A stretch of 64,000 bases of DNA from Herbaspirillum sp. meg3 (lineage in GTDB: Bacteria; Pseudomonadota; Gammaproteobacteria; Burkholderiales; Burkholderiaceae_D). The stretch covers positions 744,001-808,000 of the forward strand of contig NZ_CP022736.1 of the NCBI RefSeq assembly GCF_002257565.1, in the 5' to 3' direction. Shown here piece by piece: positions 1 through 9,384 of this stretch; within the stretch, counting starts at the first letter, position 1; each line of letters starts with the position of its first letter. Made by a program: the position numbers and the translations under genes. The notes under the pieces are model-generated. The model did not search any database. It had not been told where the DNA came from and saw only the letters and a program-made list of their open reading frames with translations.

Positions 1-829
1 GCAGCTTGAAACCGGCGCGGATCAGGCGATCCAGGCCTGGCTCTTCCATGCCCATGTCGGCGAGAAATTCCGTCTTGTCGGCGTCGTCGAGGTCGGCGAT
101 TTCCGATTCGATGGCGGCGCAGATGGCGACGATCGGTGCACCCTGTTCTTTGGCGTAGGCGGTCAGCAAGTCCAGCAGCGGGTTGTTGGTGAAACCTGTG
201 TCGGAGACATTGGCGACATACATGGCCGGCTTGGCCGTGATCAGGCACAGCGGCTTGATCAGCGCCATTTCTTCAGCGTCCAGACCCAGCGCGCGCACCG
301 GCTTGGCGTCGTCCAGTGCAGGCATGATACGTTCCAGCAGAGCAACCAGCTTGGCGGCGTCCTTGTCGCCCGAGCGGGCTTTTTTCTGTTCGCGATGGAT
401 GGCTTTTTCGACGGTACCCATGTCGGCCAGCGCCAGTTCGGTCTGGATCACGGCGATGTCGTCCAGAGGGCTGACCTTGCCGGAGACGTGGATGACGTTC
501 GGATCTTCAAAGCAGCGCACGACGTTGACGATGGCGTCGGTTTCACGGATATGCGACAGGAACTGGTTGCCCAGGCCTTCGCCTTTGGACGCGCCGGCAA
601 CCAGGCCAGCGATGTCGACAAATTCAACTGTTGCCGAAAGGATACGCTCCGGCTTGACGATTTCTGCCAGTGCCTGCAAGCGTGGATCGGGCACTTCGAC
701 CATGCCGACGTTCGGTTCGATGGTGCAGAACGGATAGTTCTCGGCGGGGATGCCCGCTTTGGTCAGGGCATTGAAGAGGGTCGATTTACCGACGTTGGGC
801 AGGCCCACGATGCCGCATTTGAGGCTCAT
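1..829 (-). CDS. ychF: Ribosome-binding ATPase YchF (3' end outside window)
   Basis: The reverse strand reads from an ATG at 829 to the window edge without a stop. The protein begins MSLKCGIVGLPNVGKSTLFN, which holds the P-loop GLPNVGKST typical of the Obg/YchF GTPase family. Further on it has DIAGLVAGASKGEGLGNQF (switch II and G3 region) and NVVRCFEDPNVIHV. About 276 of the usual ~363 residues are visible; the C-terminal TGS domain is missing because the window ends. YchF is a translation-associated ATPase that binds ribosomes. It is transcribed away from the mla operon. Large open frames on the plus strand over this gene are antisense shadows. Confidence 0.95.
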   Translation of the reverse strand, partial: MSLKCGIVGLPNVGKSTLFNALTKAGIPAENYPFCTIEPNVGMVEVPDPRLQALAEIVKPERILSATVEFVDIAGLVAGASKGEGLGNQFLSHIRETDAIVNVVRCFEDPNVIHVSGKVSPLDDIAVIQTELALADMGTVEKAIHREQKKARSGDKDAAKLVALLERIMPALDDAKPVRALGLDAEEMALIKPLCLITAKPAMYVANVSDTGFTNNPLLDLLTAYAKEQGAPIVAICAAIESEIADLDDADKTEFLADMGMEEPGLDRLIRAGFKL

Positions 830-981
830 GACAAAATTCTTTCTTAATCAAAAGCGGTATTGTAGCAAGTCGGGCCGCCTAACTATAGCTTTAGGCGCGG
901 TTTGGCCGCCGGCAGGCGACGGCATTTGCAAGATGAGGGAGATTGTCGGGGAATTTGCCGAAAACATGGCAAGAATGCCGC

Positions 982-1003
982 AACGCACCAGGAATGGTGC
1001 GTT
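982..1003. repeat. Inverted repeat in the ychF-mlaF intergenic region
   Basis: AACGCACCA, a GGAA loop, then TGGTGCGTT form a perfect 9-bp stem. No T-run follows it, so it is not a classic intrinsic terminator. It lies about 130 bp upstream of mlaF inside the 300-bp divergent gap 830-1129. It could be an operator or a leader hairpin. Nothing else clear is seen in that gap. Confidence 0.5.
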
Positions 1004-1129
1004 GAAGTGTTTCCAATTTGTTTCTGTATGTTAAAAGACCCGTCTGGCGTTGGTTTGTATTTACACTCGCTATGGCCTGATCAAAAGCAATTGTTCTTTT
1101 TGCTCTACAATGTCGCCTTTGGAGAATTC

Positions 1130-1945
1130 TTGGTATCCGTCTTGCCTAACATCGTAGAAATCCGAGACTTACACTTTGGTTATGGGGATCGCCCGATTCT
1201 GTCGGGCCTCCGCATGGACTTCCCGCGTGGAAAAGTGATCGCCGTCATGGGCGGTTCCGGTTCCGGAAAAACCACGATCCTGCGCTTGATCGGCGGCCAG
1301 TTGCGGCCGCAGTCGGGCAGCCTCACCGTGGACGGTCAAAACGTACCGGATTTGAATACTTCCGATCTCTATCTGTTGCGTCGCAAGATGGGCATGCTGT
1401 TCCAGAACGGCGCCTTGTTCACCGACATGACGGTGTTCGACAATGTCGCCTTTCCTTTGCACGAACACACCAATCTGCCGGAAGAACTGATTCGCGACCT
1501 GGTGCTGCTCAAACTCAATGCGGTCGGCCTGCGCAATGCCGCTGGTCTGAAGCCGGCCGAGATTTCCGGTGGCATGGCGCGCCGAGTGGCGCTGGCACGC
1601 GCAATCGCGCTCGATCCGGCGCTGATCATGTACGACGAGCCGTTTGCCGGGCTTGATCCGATTTCCATGGGCGTGACCGCCAATCTGATTCGCAAACTCA
1701 ATGACGCACTGGGATCGACGTCGATCCTGGTGTCGCATGACGTCAATGAGTCGTTCGGGATCGCGGATTACGTCTACTTCCTGTCGGAAGGCAAGATCGT
1801 CGCGCAAGGTACACCCGACGAGATGCGCGCTTCGCAGGATCCTTACGTCAAGCAATTCGTGCACGCTGAGGCTGATGGCCCGGTGCCGTTCCACTATCCG
1901 GGCCGTTCGCTGGCAGACGACGTCGGCCTGGGAGGGCAGCAATGA
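1130..1945 (+). CDS. mlaF: Phospholipid ABC transporter ATP-binding protein MlaF
   Basis: ATPase of the Mla retrograde phospholipid transport system, cytoplasmic face of the inner membrane. It has Walker A (GGSGSGKTT), signature (ISGGMARRVALARA), Walker B (ALIMYDEPFAGLDP) and the H-loop (LVSHD), in normal ABC order. The start is taken as TTG at 1130: GGAG lies 5 bases upstream and the product (LVSVLPNIVEIRDLHFGYG) then aligns with the family. There is no in-frame ATG before the conserved N-terminal strand. The stop overlaps the mlaE start (ATGA), which implies translational coupling. The long upstream extension of the open frame is not expected to be coding. Confidence 0.93.
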   Translation: MVSVLPNIVEIRDLHFGYGDRPILSGLRMDFPRGKVIAVMGGSGSGKTTILRLIGGQLRPQSGSLTVDGQNVPDLNTSDLYLLRRKMGMLFQNGALFTDMTVFDNVAFPLHEHTNLPEELIRDLVLLKLNAVGLRNAAGLKPAEISGGMARRVALARAIALDPALIMYDEPFAGLDPISMGVTANLIRKLNDALGSTSILVSHDVNESFGIADYVYFLSEGKIVAQGTPDEMRASQDPYVKQFVHAEADGPVPFHYPGRSLADDVGLGGQQ

Positions 1946-2721
1946 TTCTCGATTTTTTCGCTAAGCTCGGCCGGTCGTTGCGCGAGTTTGTGCTGGGACT
2001 TGGCTTTGCCGCGCGCATGTTCTGGACAGTGGTGCGTTCGTCCGGCGGTCTGTGGCGCCGTCCGCGCCTGATCACGGATCAGATCCACTTCATCGGCAAC
2101 TATTCACTGGTGATCATTGCGGTTTCTGGCTTGTTCGTCGGTTTCGTGCTGGGTTTGCAGGGCTACTACACGCTGAATAAATACGGCTCCGAACAGGCGC
2201 TGGGCTTGCTGGTGGCCTTGTCGCTGACGCGTGAACTCGGTCCTGTGGTGACGGCTTTGCTGTTCGCCGGTCGCGCCGGCACCTCGCTGACGGCGGAAAT
2301 CGGCCTGATGAAGGCAGGTGAGCAACTCTCCGCGATGGAAATGATGGCGGTCGATCCATTGCAGCGTGTGATTGCACCGCGTTTCTGGGCAGGTGTTGTT
2401 GCCATGCCCGTGCTGGCGGCAATTTTTAGTGCTGTCGGTGTGATCGGTGGTTATATTGTGGGTGTGCTCATGATCGGCGTTGATGAGGGCGCATTCTGGT
2501 CGCAAATGCAGGGCGGCGTTGATGTCTGGAACGACATTGCCAACGGCGTGCTCAAGAGCGTAGTTTTCGGTATTGCGGTAACCTTTGTTGCCCTATATCA
2601 AGGATATGAAGCCAAGCCGACGCCCGAAGGCGTTGCGCGGGCAACGACACGCACCGTGGTGATCGCTTCGCTGATGGTGCTGGGACTGGACTTCTTGCTG
2701 ACTGCGCTGATGTTCAGCTAG
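1942..2721 (+). CDS. mlaE: Phospholipid ABC transporter permease MlaE
   Basis: Inner-membrane permease of the Mla system (MlaE/YrbE family), 259 residues, the usual length. It has several hydrophobic segments and the family core LSLTRELGPVVTALLFAGRAG followed by GLMKAGEQLSAMEMMAVDP, a coupling region that contacts MlaF. It overlaps mlaF by 4 bp (ATGA). MlaD follows after 130 bp. The permease dimer passes phospholipid between MlaF-driven conformations and the MlaD ring. Confidence 0.93.
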   Translation: MILDFFAKLGRSLREFVLGLGFAARMFWTVVRSSGGLWRRPRLITDQIHFIGNYSLVIIAVSGLFVGFVLGLQGYYTLNKYGSEQALGLLVALSLTRELGPVVTALLFAGRAGTSLTAEIGLMKAGEQLSAMEMMAVDPLQRVIAPRFWAGVVAMPVLAAIFSAVGVIGGYIVGVLMIGVDEGAFWSQMQGGVDVWNDIANGVLKSVVFGIAVTFVALYQGYEAKPTPEGVARATTRTVVIASLMVLGLDFLLTALMFS

Positions 2722-2851
2722 GCAAGACGGAAGTCAAATAAGCATCAGGCAAGAACAAGTGAGAGGGCAAGTCTGCAAACAAGTTCATCATGGATGACGC
2801 ATCATGAACTTCGCAGCGCAGACTTCGGATTGATTTTTAGGATGGCTAGGT

Positions 2852-3328
2852 ATGCAACGTAAAACATTGGACGTATGGGTGGGTTTGTTTGTCTTGCTGG
2901 GCGCAGCAGCTTTGATTTTCCTGGCGCTGAAGGCCGGCAACATGAGCTCGTTCTCGTTCAGCCAGAAGACATACGCAATCACCACCAAGTTTGACAACAT
3001 CGGCGGCCTCAAGGCGCGCGCGGCGGTCAAGAGCGCCGGTGTCGTGGTGGGGCGCGTTGATTCGATCAGGTTCGACGACAAGACATTTCAGGCAGTGGTC
3101 ACACTCAACATGGATGAGCGTTACCAGTTCCCAAAGGATAGTTCAGCCAAGATCCTGACTTCAGGTCTGCTTGGCGAGCAATACATCGGTATCGAGCCGG
3201 GGGGTGATGTAAAAAATCTGGCGACAGGCGACACGATCAAGCTGACACAATCGGCGATCGTGCTGGAAAACCTGATCAGCCAGTTCTTATATAGCAAGGC
3301 AGCAGAGGGAAAGGATAATTCAAAATGA
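2852..3328 (+). CDS. mlaD: Outer membrane lipid asymmetry protein MlaD (MCE domain)
   Basis: 158-residue protein with one N-terminal membrane anchor (about residues 8-28) and a single MCE domain around residues 40-120, including TKFDNIGGLKARAAVKSAGV and LTSGLLGEQYIGIEPGG. MlaD forms the hexameric periplasmic ring of the MlaFEDB complex and binds phospholipids handed over by MlaC. Its stop codon overlaps the mlaA start (ATGA at 3325-3328). The length is close to that of short MlaD proteins. Confidence 0.93.
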   Translation: MQRKTLDVWVGLFVLLGAAALIFLALKAGNMSSFSFSQKTYAITTKFDNIGGLKARAAVKSAGVVVGRVDSIRFDDKTFQAVVTLNMDERYQFPKDSSAKILTSGLLGEQYIGIEPGGDVKNLATGDTIKLTQSAIVLENLISQFLYSKAAEGKDNSK

Positions 3329-4038
3329 AATACGCAGCTCGCATCAGTACGCTGGCCATGGTTGCCGCGCTCAGTGGTTGCGCAACTTCGAACAACCCGA
3401 ACGACCCGCTTGAAGGTTTCAATCGCGCGATGTTCAGTTTCAATGACACCGTCGACAAGGTGGCATTGAAGCCTGCCGCGCAGGCGTATCAATTCGTCTT
3501 GCCGGAGTTCGTGCAGACCGGTATCGGTAACTTCTTCGGCAATATCGGCGACCTGTGGTCGGCCGTGAACCAGATTCTGCAGGGCCGCGTTGAAACCGGC
3601 GTGACCAGCTTCATGCGCGTCGCCGTCAATACGACTTTCGGTCTGGGTGGTGTGCTGGACGTCAGTACGGAAGCCCGCCTGACGAAGCAGAAATCCGATT
3701 TTGGCCAGACGCTGGGCAAGTGGGGCGTAGGCTCCGGCCCTTACGTTGTGCTGCCATTGCTGGGTCCGTCGACGATCCGCGATACCGCTGCTTTGCCTGC
3801 CGATTTCTATGGCGACCTGTGGAGCTACAAGAAGCCGGTGCGCTGGCGTAACGTAGGCAGCGTGGTTCGCGTGATCGACAAGCGTGCGCAACTGCTGGAC
3901 GCTTCCAATCTGCTGGAAGATGCTGCTTTGGATAAATACGACTTCGTGCGCGATACCTATCTGCAAAGCCGCCAGTCACAGATTGACGGCAACAAGGATG
4001 ATGGCAAGTCCAGCAAGGAAGAAGTCATCAAGCCGTAA
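3325..4038 (+). CDS. mlaA: Phospholipid-binding outer membrane lipoprotein MlaA (VacJ)
   Basis: 237-residue VacJ-family lipoprotein. The N-terminus has a signal peptide ending in the lipobox LSGC (cysteine near residue 19). The family core follows: DPLEGFNRAMFSFNDTVDK, GNFFGNIGDLWSAVN, and GPYVVLPLLGPSTIRD. MlaA removes mislocalised phospholipid from the outer leaflet of the outer membrane and passes it to MlaC. It lies inside the mla operon here, whereas in E. coli it is encoded elsewhere. It is coupled to mlaD by an ATGA overlap. Confidence 0.94.
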   Translation: MKYAARISTLAMVAALSGCATSNNPNDPLEGFNRAMFSFNDTVDKVALKPAAQAYQFVLPEFVQTGIGNFFGNIGDLWSAVNQILQGRVETGVTSFMRVAVNTTFGLGGVLDVSTEARLTKQKSDFGQTLGKWGVGSGPYVVLPLLGPSTIRDTAALPADFYGDLWSYKKPVRWRNVGSVVRVIDKRAQLLDASNLLEDAALDKYDFVRDTYLQSRQSQIDGNKDDGKSSKEEVIKP

Positions 4039-4068
4039 CATCAGCATCAGCAACACTGCTGTAACAAG

Positions 4069-4091
4069 CCGGGCGCTGCAAATGCGCCCGG
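4069..4091. repeat. GC-rich hairpin between mlaA and mlaC
   Basis: CCGGGCGC and GCGCCCGG form a perfect 8-bp stem around a 7-base loop, 30 bp after the mlaA stop. No U-tract follows, so full termination is unlikely. It may slow polymerase, stabilise the upstream mRNA or partly attenuate mlaC. A second small stem (CCGGCAA/TTGCCGG) lies near 4150. Confidence 0.4.
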
Positions 4092-4230
4092 TGTCACTTG
4101 AAAAACCGGAGACTGTCACCAAGTTGTATCTCCGGTATCCGTTTGGAACCGGCAACGCCTTGCCGGCTCCACTTGTGGCAAAGTGGTCGCCATGGTTGGC
4201 GCAACCAGTTAATGAATGGATCTACAGACT

Positions 4231-4866
4231 ATGAACATGCTCTCTAAATTATTGGCAATCGCCCTGTCGGTTTCTGCGCTGACATTCGCCTCCGCAGCCT
4301 CCGCGCAAGAAGCGCCGGACGCTCTGGTCAAGCGCATCAGTGATGACGTGCTCAATACCGCCAAGACCGACAAGGACATTCAGGCCGGCAACATCAGCCG
4401 TATCGTTTCCCTGGTCGAAGAAAAAATTCTGCCTTACGTTGACTCCGAGCGCATGACTTCGCTGGCAGCCGGCCGCTACTGGCGCCAGGCCACACCGGAA
4501 CAGCAAAAACAGCTGATCACCGAATTCCGCAGCTTGCTGATTTACACCTACTCCGGCGCGTTGTCGCAAGTGCGTGACCAGAAGATCGAATACAAGCCAT
4601 TGCGCGCTGACCCGGCCGATACGGAAGTCGAAGTCCGTTCGCAAGTGATCCAGTCGCGCGGCGAACCGATCCAATTGAGCTATCGCCTGGAAAAACTGGC
4701 CAACGGCTGGAAGCTGTATGACGTCAACGTCATGGGAGCATGGCTGGTGGAAGCGTACAAGGGCACGTTCCAAAGCGAAATCACCAAGGGTGGCATCGAT
4801 GGCCTGATCAAGAGCCTGTCGGACAAGAACAAGCAACTGGCTTCCCGTTCTTCCGCCAAGAAATAA
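4231..4866 (+). CDS. mlaC: Periplasmic phospholipid-binding protein MlaC
   Basis: MlaC/Ttg2D family. A signal peptide (MNMLSKLLAIALSVSALTFA, cleavage near ASAQ) is followed by the mature domain with DVLNTAKTDKDIQ, MTSLAAGRYWRQATPEQQ and YDVNVMGAWLVEAYKGTFQ. It ferries phospholipid across the periplasm between MlaA and MlaFEDB. Start chosen at ATG 4231 because the signal peptide begins there; an in-frame ATG at 4216 would add five residues. Neither start has a strong Shine-Dalgarno sequence. About 190 bp separate it from mlaA. Confidence 0.92.
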   Translation: MNMLSKLLAIALSVSALTFASAASAQEAPDALVKRISDDVLNTAKTDKDIQAGNISRIVSLVEEKILPYVDSERMTSLAAGRYWRQATPEQQKQLITEFRSLLIYTYSGALSQVRDQKIEYKPLRADPADTEVEVRSQVIQSRGEPIQLSYRLEKLANGWKLYDVNVMGAWLVEAYKGTFQSEITKGGIDGLIKSLSDKNKQLASRSSAKK

Positions 4867-4925
4867 GCTAAAAACAAGCCAAGCTGCAATCGTTACACTT
4901 GAGTAAAACCACAGGAAATCTTGCC

Positions 4926-5210
4926 ATGTTCAAACCAGCCGCCACGCTGACCGTCGACAATGCCAGTGCCACACTGGCGGCAGGCTTGCAAGCGATTGCA
5001 GGCGGCCAGTCGGTGATCGACCTGAGCGCTGTGGCAACAGTGGACTCGTCTGCTGTGGCAACATTGCTGGCCTGGCAACGTGCAGCAAAACAAAAAGGCC
5101 TGACTTTGCAATTCGGCGTTCTGCCGACCAATCTGCAAAGTCTGGTCGATTTGTACGGTGCCGCCTCCTTGTTGGGTGCACCGACCTCTGCCTCAGACCG
5201 ACATCACTGA
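4926..5210 (+). CDS. mlaB: STAS-domain protein MlaB
   Basis: Small STAS protein of 94 residues from ATG 4926, preceded by AGGAAA. A TTG at 4899 would add nine residues and is less likely. The core IDLSAVATVDSSAVATLL fits the STAS loop that contacts MlaF. In E. coli, MlaB binds MlaF and is needed for stability of the MlaFEDB complex. Its position last in the mla operon, just before ibaG and murA apart from a two-gene ABC insertion, matches the E. coli order mlaB-ibaG-murA. Confidence 0.88.
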   Translation: MFKPAATLTVDNASATLAAGLQAIAGGQSVIDLSAVATVDSSAVATLLAWQRAAKQKGLTLQFGVLPTNLQSLVDLYGAASLLGAPTSASDRHH

Positions 5211-5297
5211 TCTCCTTCCTGTTGTCATCGGACCATCAGGCCGATAGCCGACGTTCCTCTTTGCTTGGCCGTTCCGGCTGCAAGATCGGAAATCCCC

Positions 5298-5303
5298 TAT
5301 AAT
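5298..5303 (+). promoter_or_regulatory. Candidate -10 box (TATAAT) upstream of ABC exporter genes
   Basis: A consensus TATAAT lies 92 bp before the ATP-binding gene in the 184-bp mlaB-ABC gap. No good -35 hexamer is visible at the right distance, so this is only a candidate promoter that could let the downstream genes be expressed separately from mla. Confidence 0.3.
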
Positions 5304-5394
5304 CCAACGTTTCGCCGCACCGGGTATTGCCTTGATGCAAAAGGCCTGCGGCATGTTTTATTCCCTCACCGTGTCCTAAAAGCGCACCAAAAAA

Positions 5395-6306
5395 ATGGCT
5401 GCTCTACAGATTAACAATGTCGAAAAACGCTACCAGTCGCTGCAAGCGCTGGGCGGTGTTTCGCTCTCGATAGAAGAGGGTGAGTTTTTCGGCCTGCTCG
5501 GTCCCAACGGGGCCGGCAAAACCACGCTGATTTCCATTGTGGCGGGGTTGAATCGCGCCGACTCCGGCTCGGTCACCATCCATGGCCATGACGTCGTCAC
5601 TGATTACCGTGCCGCGCGTACCAAGCTGGGTGTCGTACCGCAGGAATTGGTGTTCGACCCGTTCTTCACCGTGCGCGAGACCTTGCGCATGCAGTCGGGC
5701 TATTTTGGCCTGAAGAACAACGACAAGTGGATCGACGAGGTGATGGATAACCTCGACCTGACCAACAAGGCCGACACTAATATGCGCGCCTTGTCCGGCG
5801 GCATGAAGCGCCGTGTGCTGGTGGCTCAGGCGCTGGTGCACAAGCCGCCTGTCATCGTGCTCGACGAGCCGACCGCCGGGGTTGACGTTGAATTGCGCCA
5901 GACCTTGTGGAAGTTCATCGGCCGTCTGAATCGCGAAGGCCACACCATCGTCCTGACCACGCACTATCTGGAAGAGGCGCAGGCATTGTGCAACCGCATC
6001 GCAATGCTGAAATTCGGCAAGGTCGTCGCACTGGATTCGACCGACGCGCTGATCAAACGCATTTCCGGTTCGCAACTGGTGCTGCGCCTGAAGTCGGGCG
6101 GCTTGCCCGATAGCCTGCGTCCGCTGGTGACGCATCCCGAAGAGTTGTTGTCAGGCGTGAAATACACCCTGCGCGTGAACGACTACAACGACGTCGAGCC
6201 CATTCTGTCGGCACTGCGTCAGGGCGGCGCCGTCATCGATGACATGCAGTTGCAACAGGCCGATCTGGAAGACGTCTTCATCCAGATCATGGAAGGTGCC
6301 AAATGA
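5395..6306 (+). CDS. ABC transporter ATP-binding protein (YadG-like)
   Basis: 303-residue ABC ATPase with Walker A (GPNGAGKTT), signature (LSGGMKRRVLVAQAL), Walker B (PVIVLDEPTAGVD) and H-loop (LTTHYLEEAQ). The C-terminal extension after about residue 220 is typical of exporter ATPases of the DrrA/YadG class. It overlaps the next gene, the permease, by 4 bp (ATGA), so the two make one transporter. The substrate is unknown. The pair sits between mlaB and ibaG, where a link to envelope biogenesis is possible but unproved. Confidence 0.9.
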   Translation: MAALQINNVEKRYQSLQALGGVSLSIEEGEFFGLLGPNGAGKTTLISIVAGLNRADSGSVTIHGHDVVTDYRAARTKLGVVPQELVFDPFFTVRETLRMQSGYFGLKNNDKWIDEVMDNLDLTNKADTNMRALSGGMKRRVLVAQALVHKPPVIVLDEPTAGVDVELRQTLWKFIGRLNREGHTIVLTTHYLEEAQALCNRIAMLKFGKVVALDSTDALIKRISGSQLVLRLKSGGLPDSLRPLVTHPEELLSGVKYTLRVNDYNDVEPILSALRQGGAVIDDMQLQQADLEDVFIQIMEGAK

Positions 6307-7067
6307 CCGGTTTTCAAACCTTGTTTTATAAAGAAGTGTTGCGTTTCTGGAAAGTCGCAACACAGACCGTCACTGCGCCGATCATGACGGCCATGCTGTA
6401 TCTGCTGATCTTCGGCCACGTGCTGCAGGATCGTGTGCAGGTGTATCCTGGCGTGCAATACACCGGTTTCCTGGTGCCGGGCCTGGTGATGATGAGCGTG
6501 TTGCAGAACGCTTTTGCCAACAGCTCGTCTTCGCTGATCCAGTCCAAGATCACCGGCAATCTGGTGTTCGTGCTGCTGACTCCGTTGTCACACTGGGAAA
6601 TGTTCGGCGGCTATGTGCTGGCGGCAGTCGTGCGCGGTCTGATCGTTGGCGCGGGCGTGTTTGTCGTGACGGCCTGGTTCGGTCACCTGAGCTTTGTTGC
6701 ACCATGGTGGATTGTGATCTTTGCCTTGCTGGGCGCGGCCATCCTTGGCACCATGGGTTTGGTGGCCGGTATCTGGGCCGAGAAGTTCGACCAGCTGGCG
6801 GCGTTCCAGAATTTCCTGATCGTCCCGCTGACCTTCCTGGCCGGCGTGTTTTATTCGATCCACTCGCTGCCGCCATTCTGGCAAACGGTCTCGCATTTCA
6901 ACCCGTTTTTTTATATGATCGATGGCTTCCGCTACGGCTTCTTCGGACAGTCCGATATCAACCCCATGATCAGCCTCTCGATCGTCACCGTTTTCTTCGT
7001 CGTGCTGGCGACTCTGGCGGTACGCATGTTGAAGAGCGGCTACAAATTGCGCACCGGCGCACACTGA
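6303..7067 (+). CDS. ABC-2 type transporter permease (YadH-like)
   Basis: 254-residue integral membrane protein with about six hydrophobic segments and the ABC-2 signature region (GVFYSIHSLPPFWQTVSHFN followed by PFFYMIDGFRYGFFG). It partners the ATPase encoded just upstream and overlaps it by 4 bp. The family exports drugs, polysaccharides or unknown substrates; no closer assignment is possible from sequence alone. Confidence 0.9.
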   Translation: MTGFQTLFYKEVLRFWKVATQTVTAPIMTAMLYLLIFGHVLQDRVQVYPGVQYTGFLVPGLVMMSVLQNAFANSSSSLIQSKITGNLVFVLLTPLSHWEMFGGYVLAAVVRGLIVGAGVFVVTAWFGHLSFVAPWWIVIFALLGAAILGTMGLVAGIWAEKFDQLAAFQNFLIVPLTFLAGVFYSIHSLPPFWQTVSHFNPFFYMIDGFRYGFFGQSDINPMISLSIVTVFFVVLATLAVRMLKSGYKLRTGAH

Positions 7068-7118
7068 CGGCCAACGCTGTTTGCATTGTCTATTGATTAC
7101 CTAGTGAAGAGCTGCACC

Positions 7119-7355
7119 ATGCTACCCACACCTGAACTTGTTAAAAATTACATCGCTGCCGGCCTGGCATGTTCGCATCTTGAAGTCGAAGGCGATGGTC
7201 AGCACTTCACCGCCGTGATCGTGTCCGATGCCTTTACCGGCAAGCGCCTGATCCAGCGTCATCAGTTGGTTTACGCGGCGCTCGGCGACCGCATGCGCGA
7301 GGAAATTCACGCTCTGTCGATGAAGACCCTCACTCCCGAAGAATTTCAGAAATAA
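7119..7355 (+). CDS. ibaG: BolA family protein IbaG
   Basis: 78-residue BolA-like protein from ATG 7119 (MLPTPELVKNYIAAGLACSH). It has the BolA helix-turn region with LVYAALGDRMREEIHALSMK. The preceding in-frame TTG (7086) would add eleven residues that do not fit the family. IbaG/YrbA proteins bind monothiol glutaredoxins and Fe-S clusters and affect acid tolerance. It lies 14 bp before murA, as in E. coli and many Proteobacteria. Confidence 0.9.
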   Translation: MLPTPELVKNYIAAGLACSHLEVEGDGQHFTAVIVSDAFTGKRLIQRHQLVYAALGDRMREEIHALSMKTLTPEEFQK

Positions 7356-7369
7356 GGCCTAGCTTTTTC

Positions 7370-8620
<1,251 letters not shown>

Positions 8621-8669
8621 TCAGCTGTAACTCAGCCGCAGTTCAGCTTTAAATCAGCCGTACTAAAAC

Positions 8670-9323
8670 ATGACTCAGCAACTCACCCTCGCACTGTCCA
8701 AAGGACGCATCTTCGAAGAAACGCTGCCGCTGCTCAAAGCCGCCGGCATCGAAGTCACCGAAGATCCCGAGACCTCGCGCAAACTGATCCTGCCGACCAA
8801 TGATCCGGCTGTGCGCGTGATCATCGTGCGTGCTTCGGATGTGCCGACTTACGTGCAATACGGCGCCGCCGATTTCGGCGTGGCCGGCAAGGACGTGTTG
8901 CTGGAGCATGGCGGCGAAGGCTTGTATCAGCCTATCGATCTGAACATCGCCAAATGCCGCCTGTCGGTCGCGGTGCAAGACGGGTTCGATTACGCCAGCG
9001 CGGTGCGCCAGGGTGCGCGCCTGCGCGTGGTCACCAAATACGTCAAGACCGCGCGCGAGCATTTCGCCTCCAAGGGCGTGCACGTCGATCTGATCAAGCT
9101 GTATGGTTCGATGGAACTGGGGCCGCTGGTCGGTCTGTCCGACGCGATCGTCGACCTCGTCAGCACCGGCGGCACCTTGCGCGCCAACAAGCTGGTGGAA
9201 GTCGAACACATCATGGAAATTTCCTCGCGTCTGGTCGTGAACCAGGCTGCGTTGAAATTGAAGCGCGAACGTCTGCAGCCAATTCTGGAAGCATTCGAAA
9301 GAGCGTCGCAGGCGAACGCCTAA
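8670..9323 (+). CDS. hisG: ATP phosphoribosyltransferase HisG (short form)
   Basis: First enzyme of histidine synthesis, joining ATP and PRPP. 217 residues, so it is the short HisG type, which lacks the C-terminal regulatory domain and needs HisZ as partner. Motifs: LALSKGRIFEETLPLL, GAADFGVAGKDVL and the PRPP loop VDLVSTGGTLRANKL. No hisZ is seen in the window; in related bacteria it is usually encoded elsewhere. This gene opens the his operon. Confidence 0.95.
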   Translation: MTQQLTLALSKGRIFEETLPLLKAAGIEVTEDPETSRKLILPTNDPAVRVIIVRASDVPTYVQYGAADFGVAGKDVLLEHGGEGLYQPIDLNIAKCRLSVAVQDGFDYASAVRQGARLRVVTKYVKTAREHFASKGVHVDLIKLYGSMELGPLVGLSDAIVDLVSTGGTLRANKLVEVEHIMEISSRLVVNQAALKLKRERLQPILEAFERASQANA

Positions 9324-9384
9324 GCGCAGCAAGAGCAATACCTGACACTGACCGAACCCGCACCGAGAGTAGCAAAGGCACATC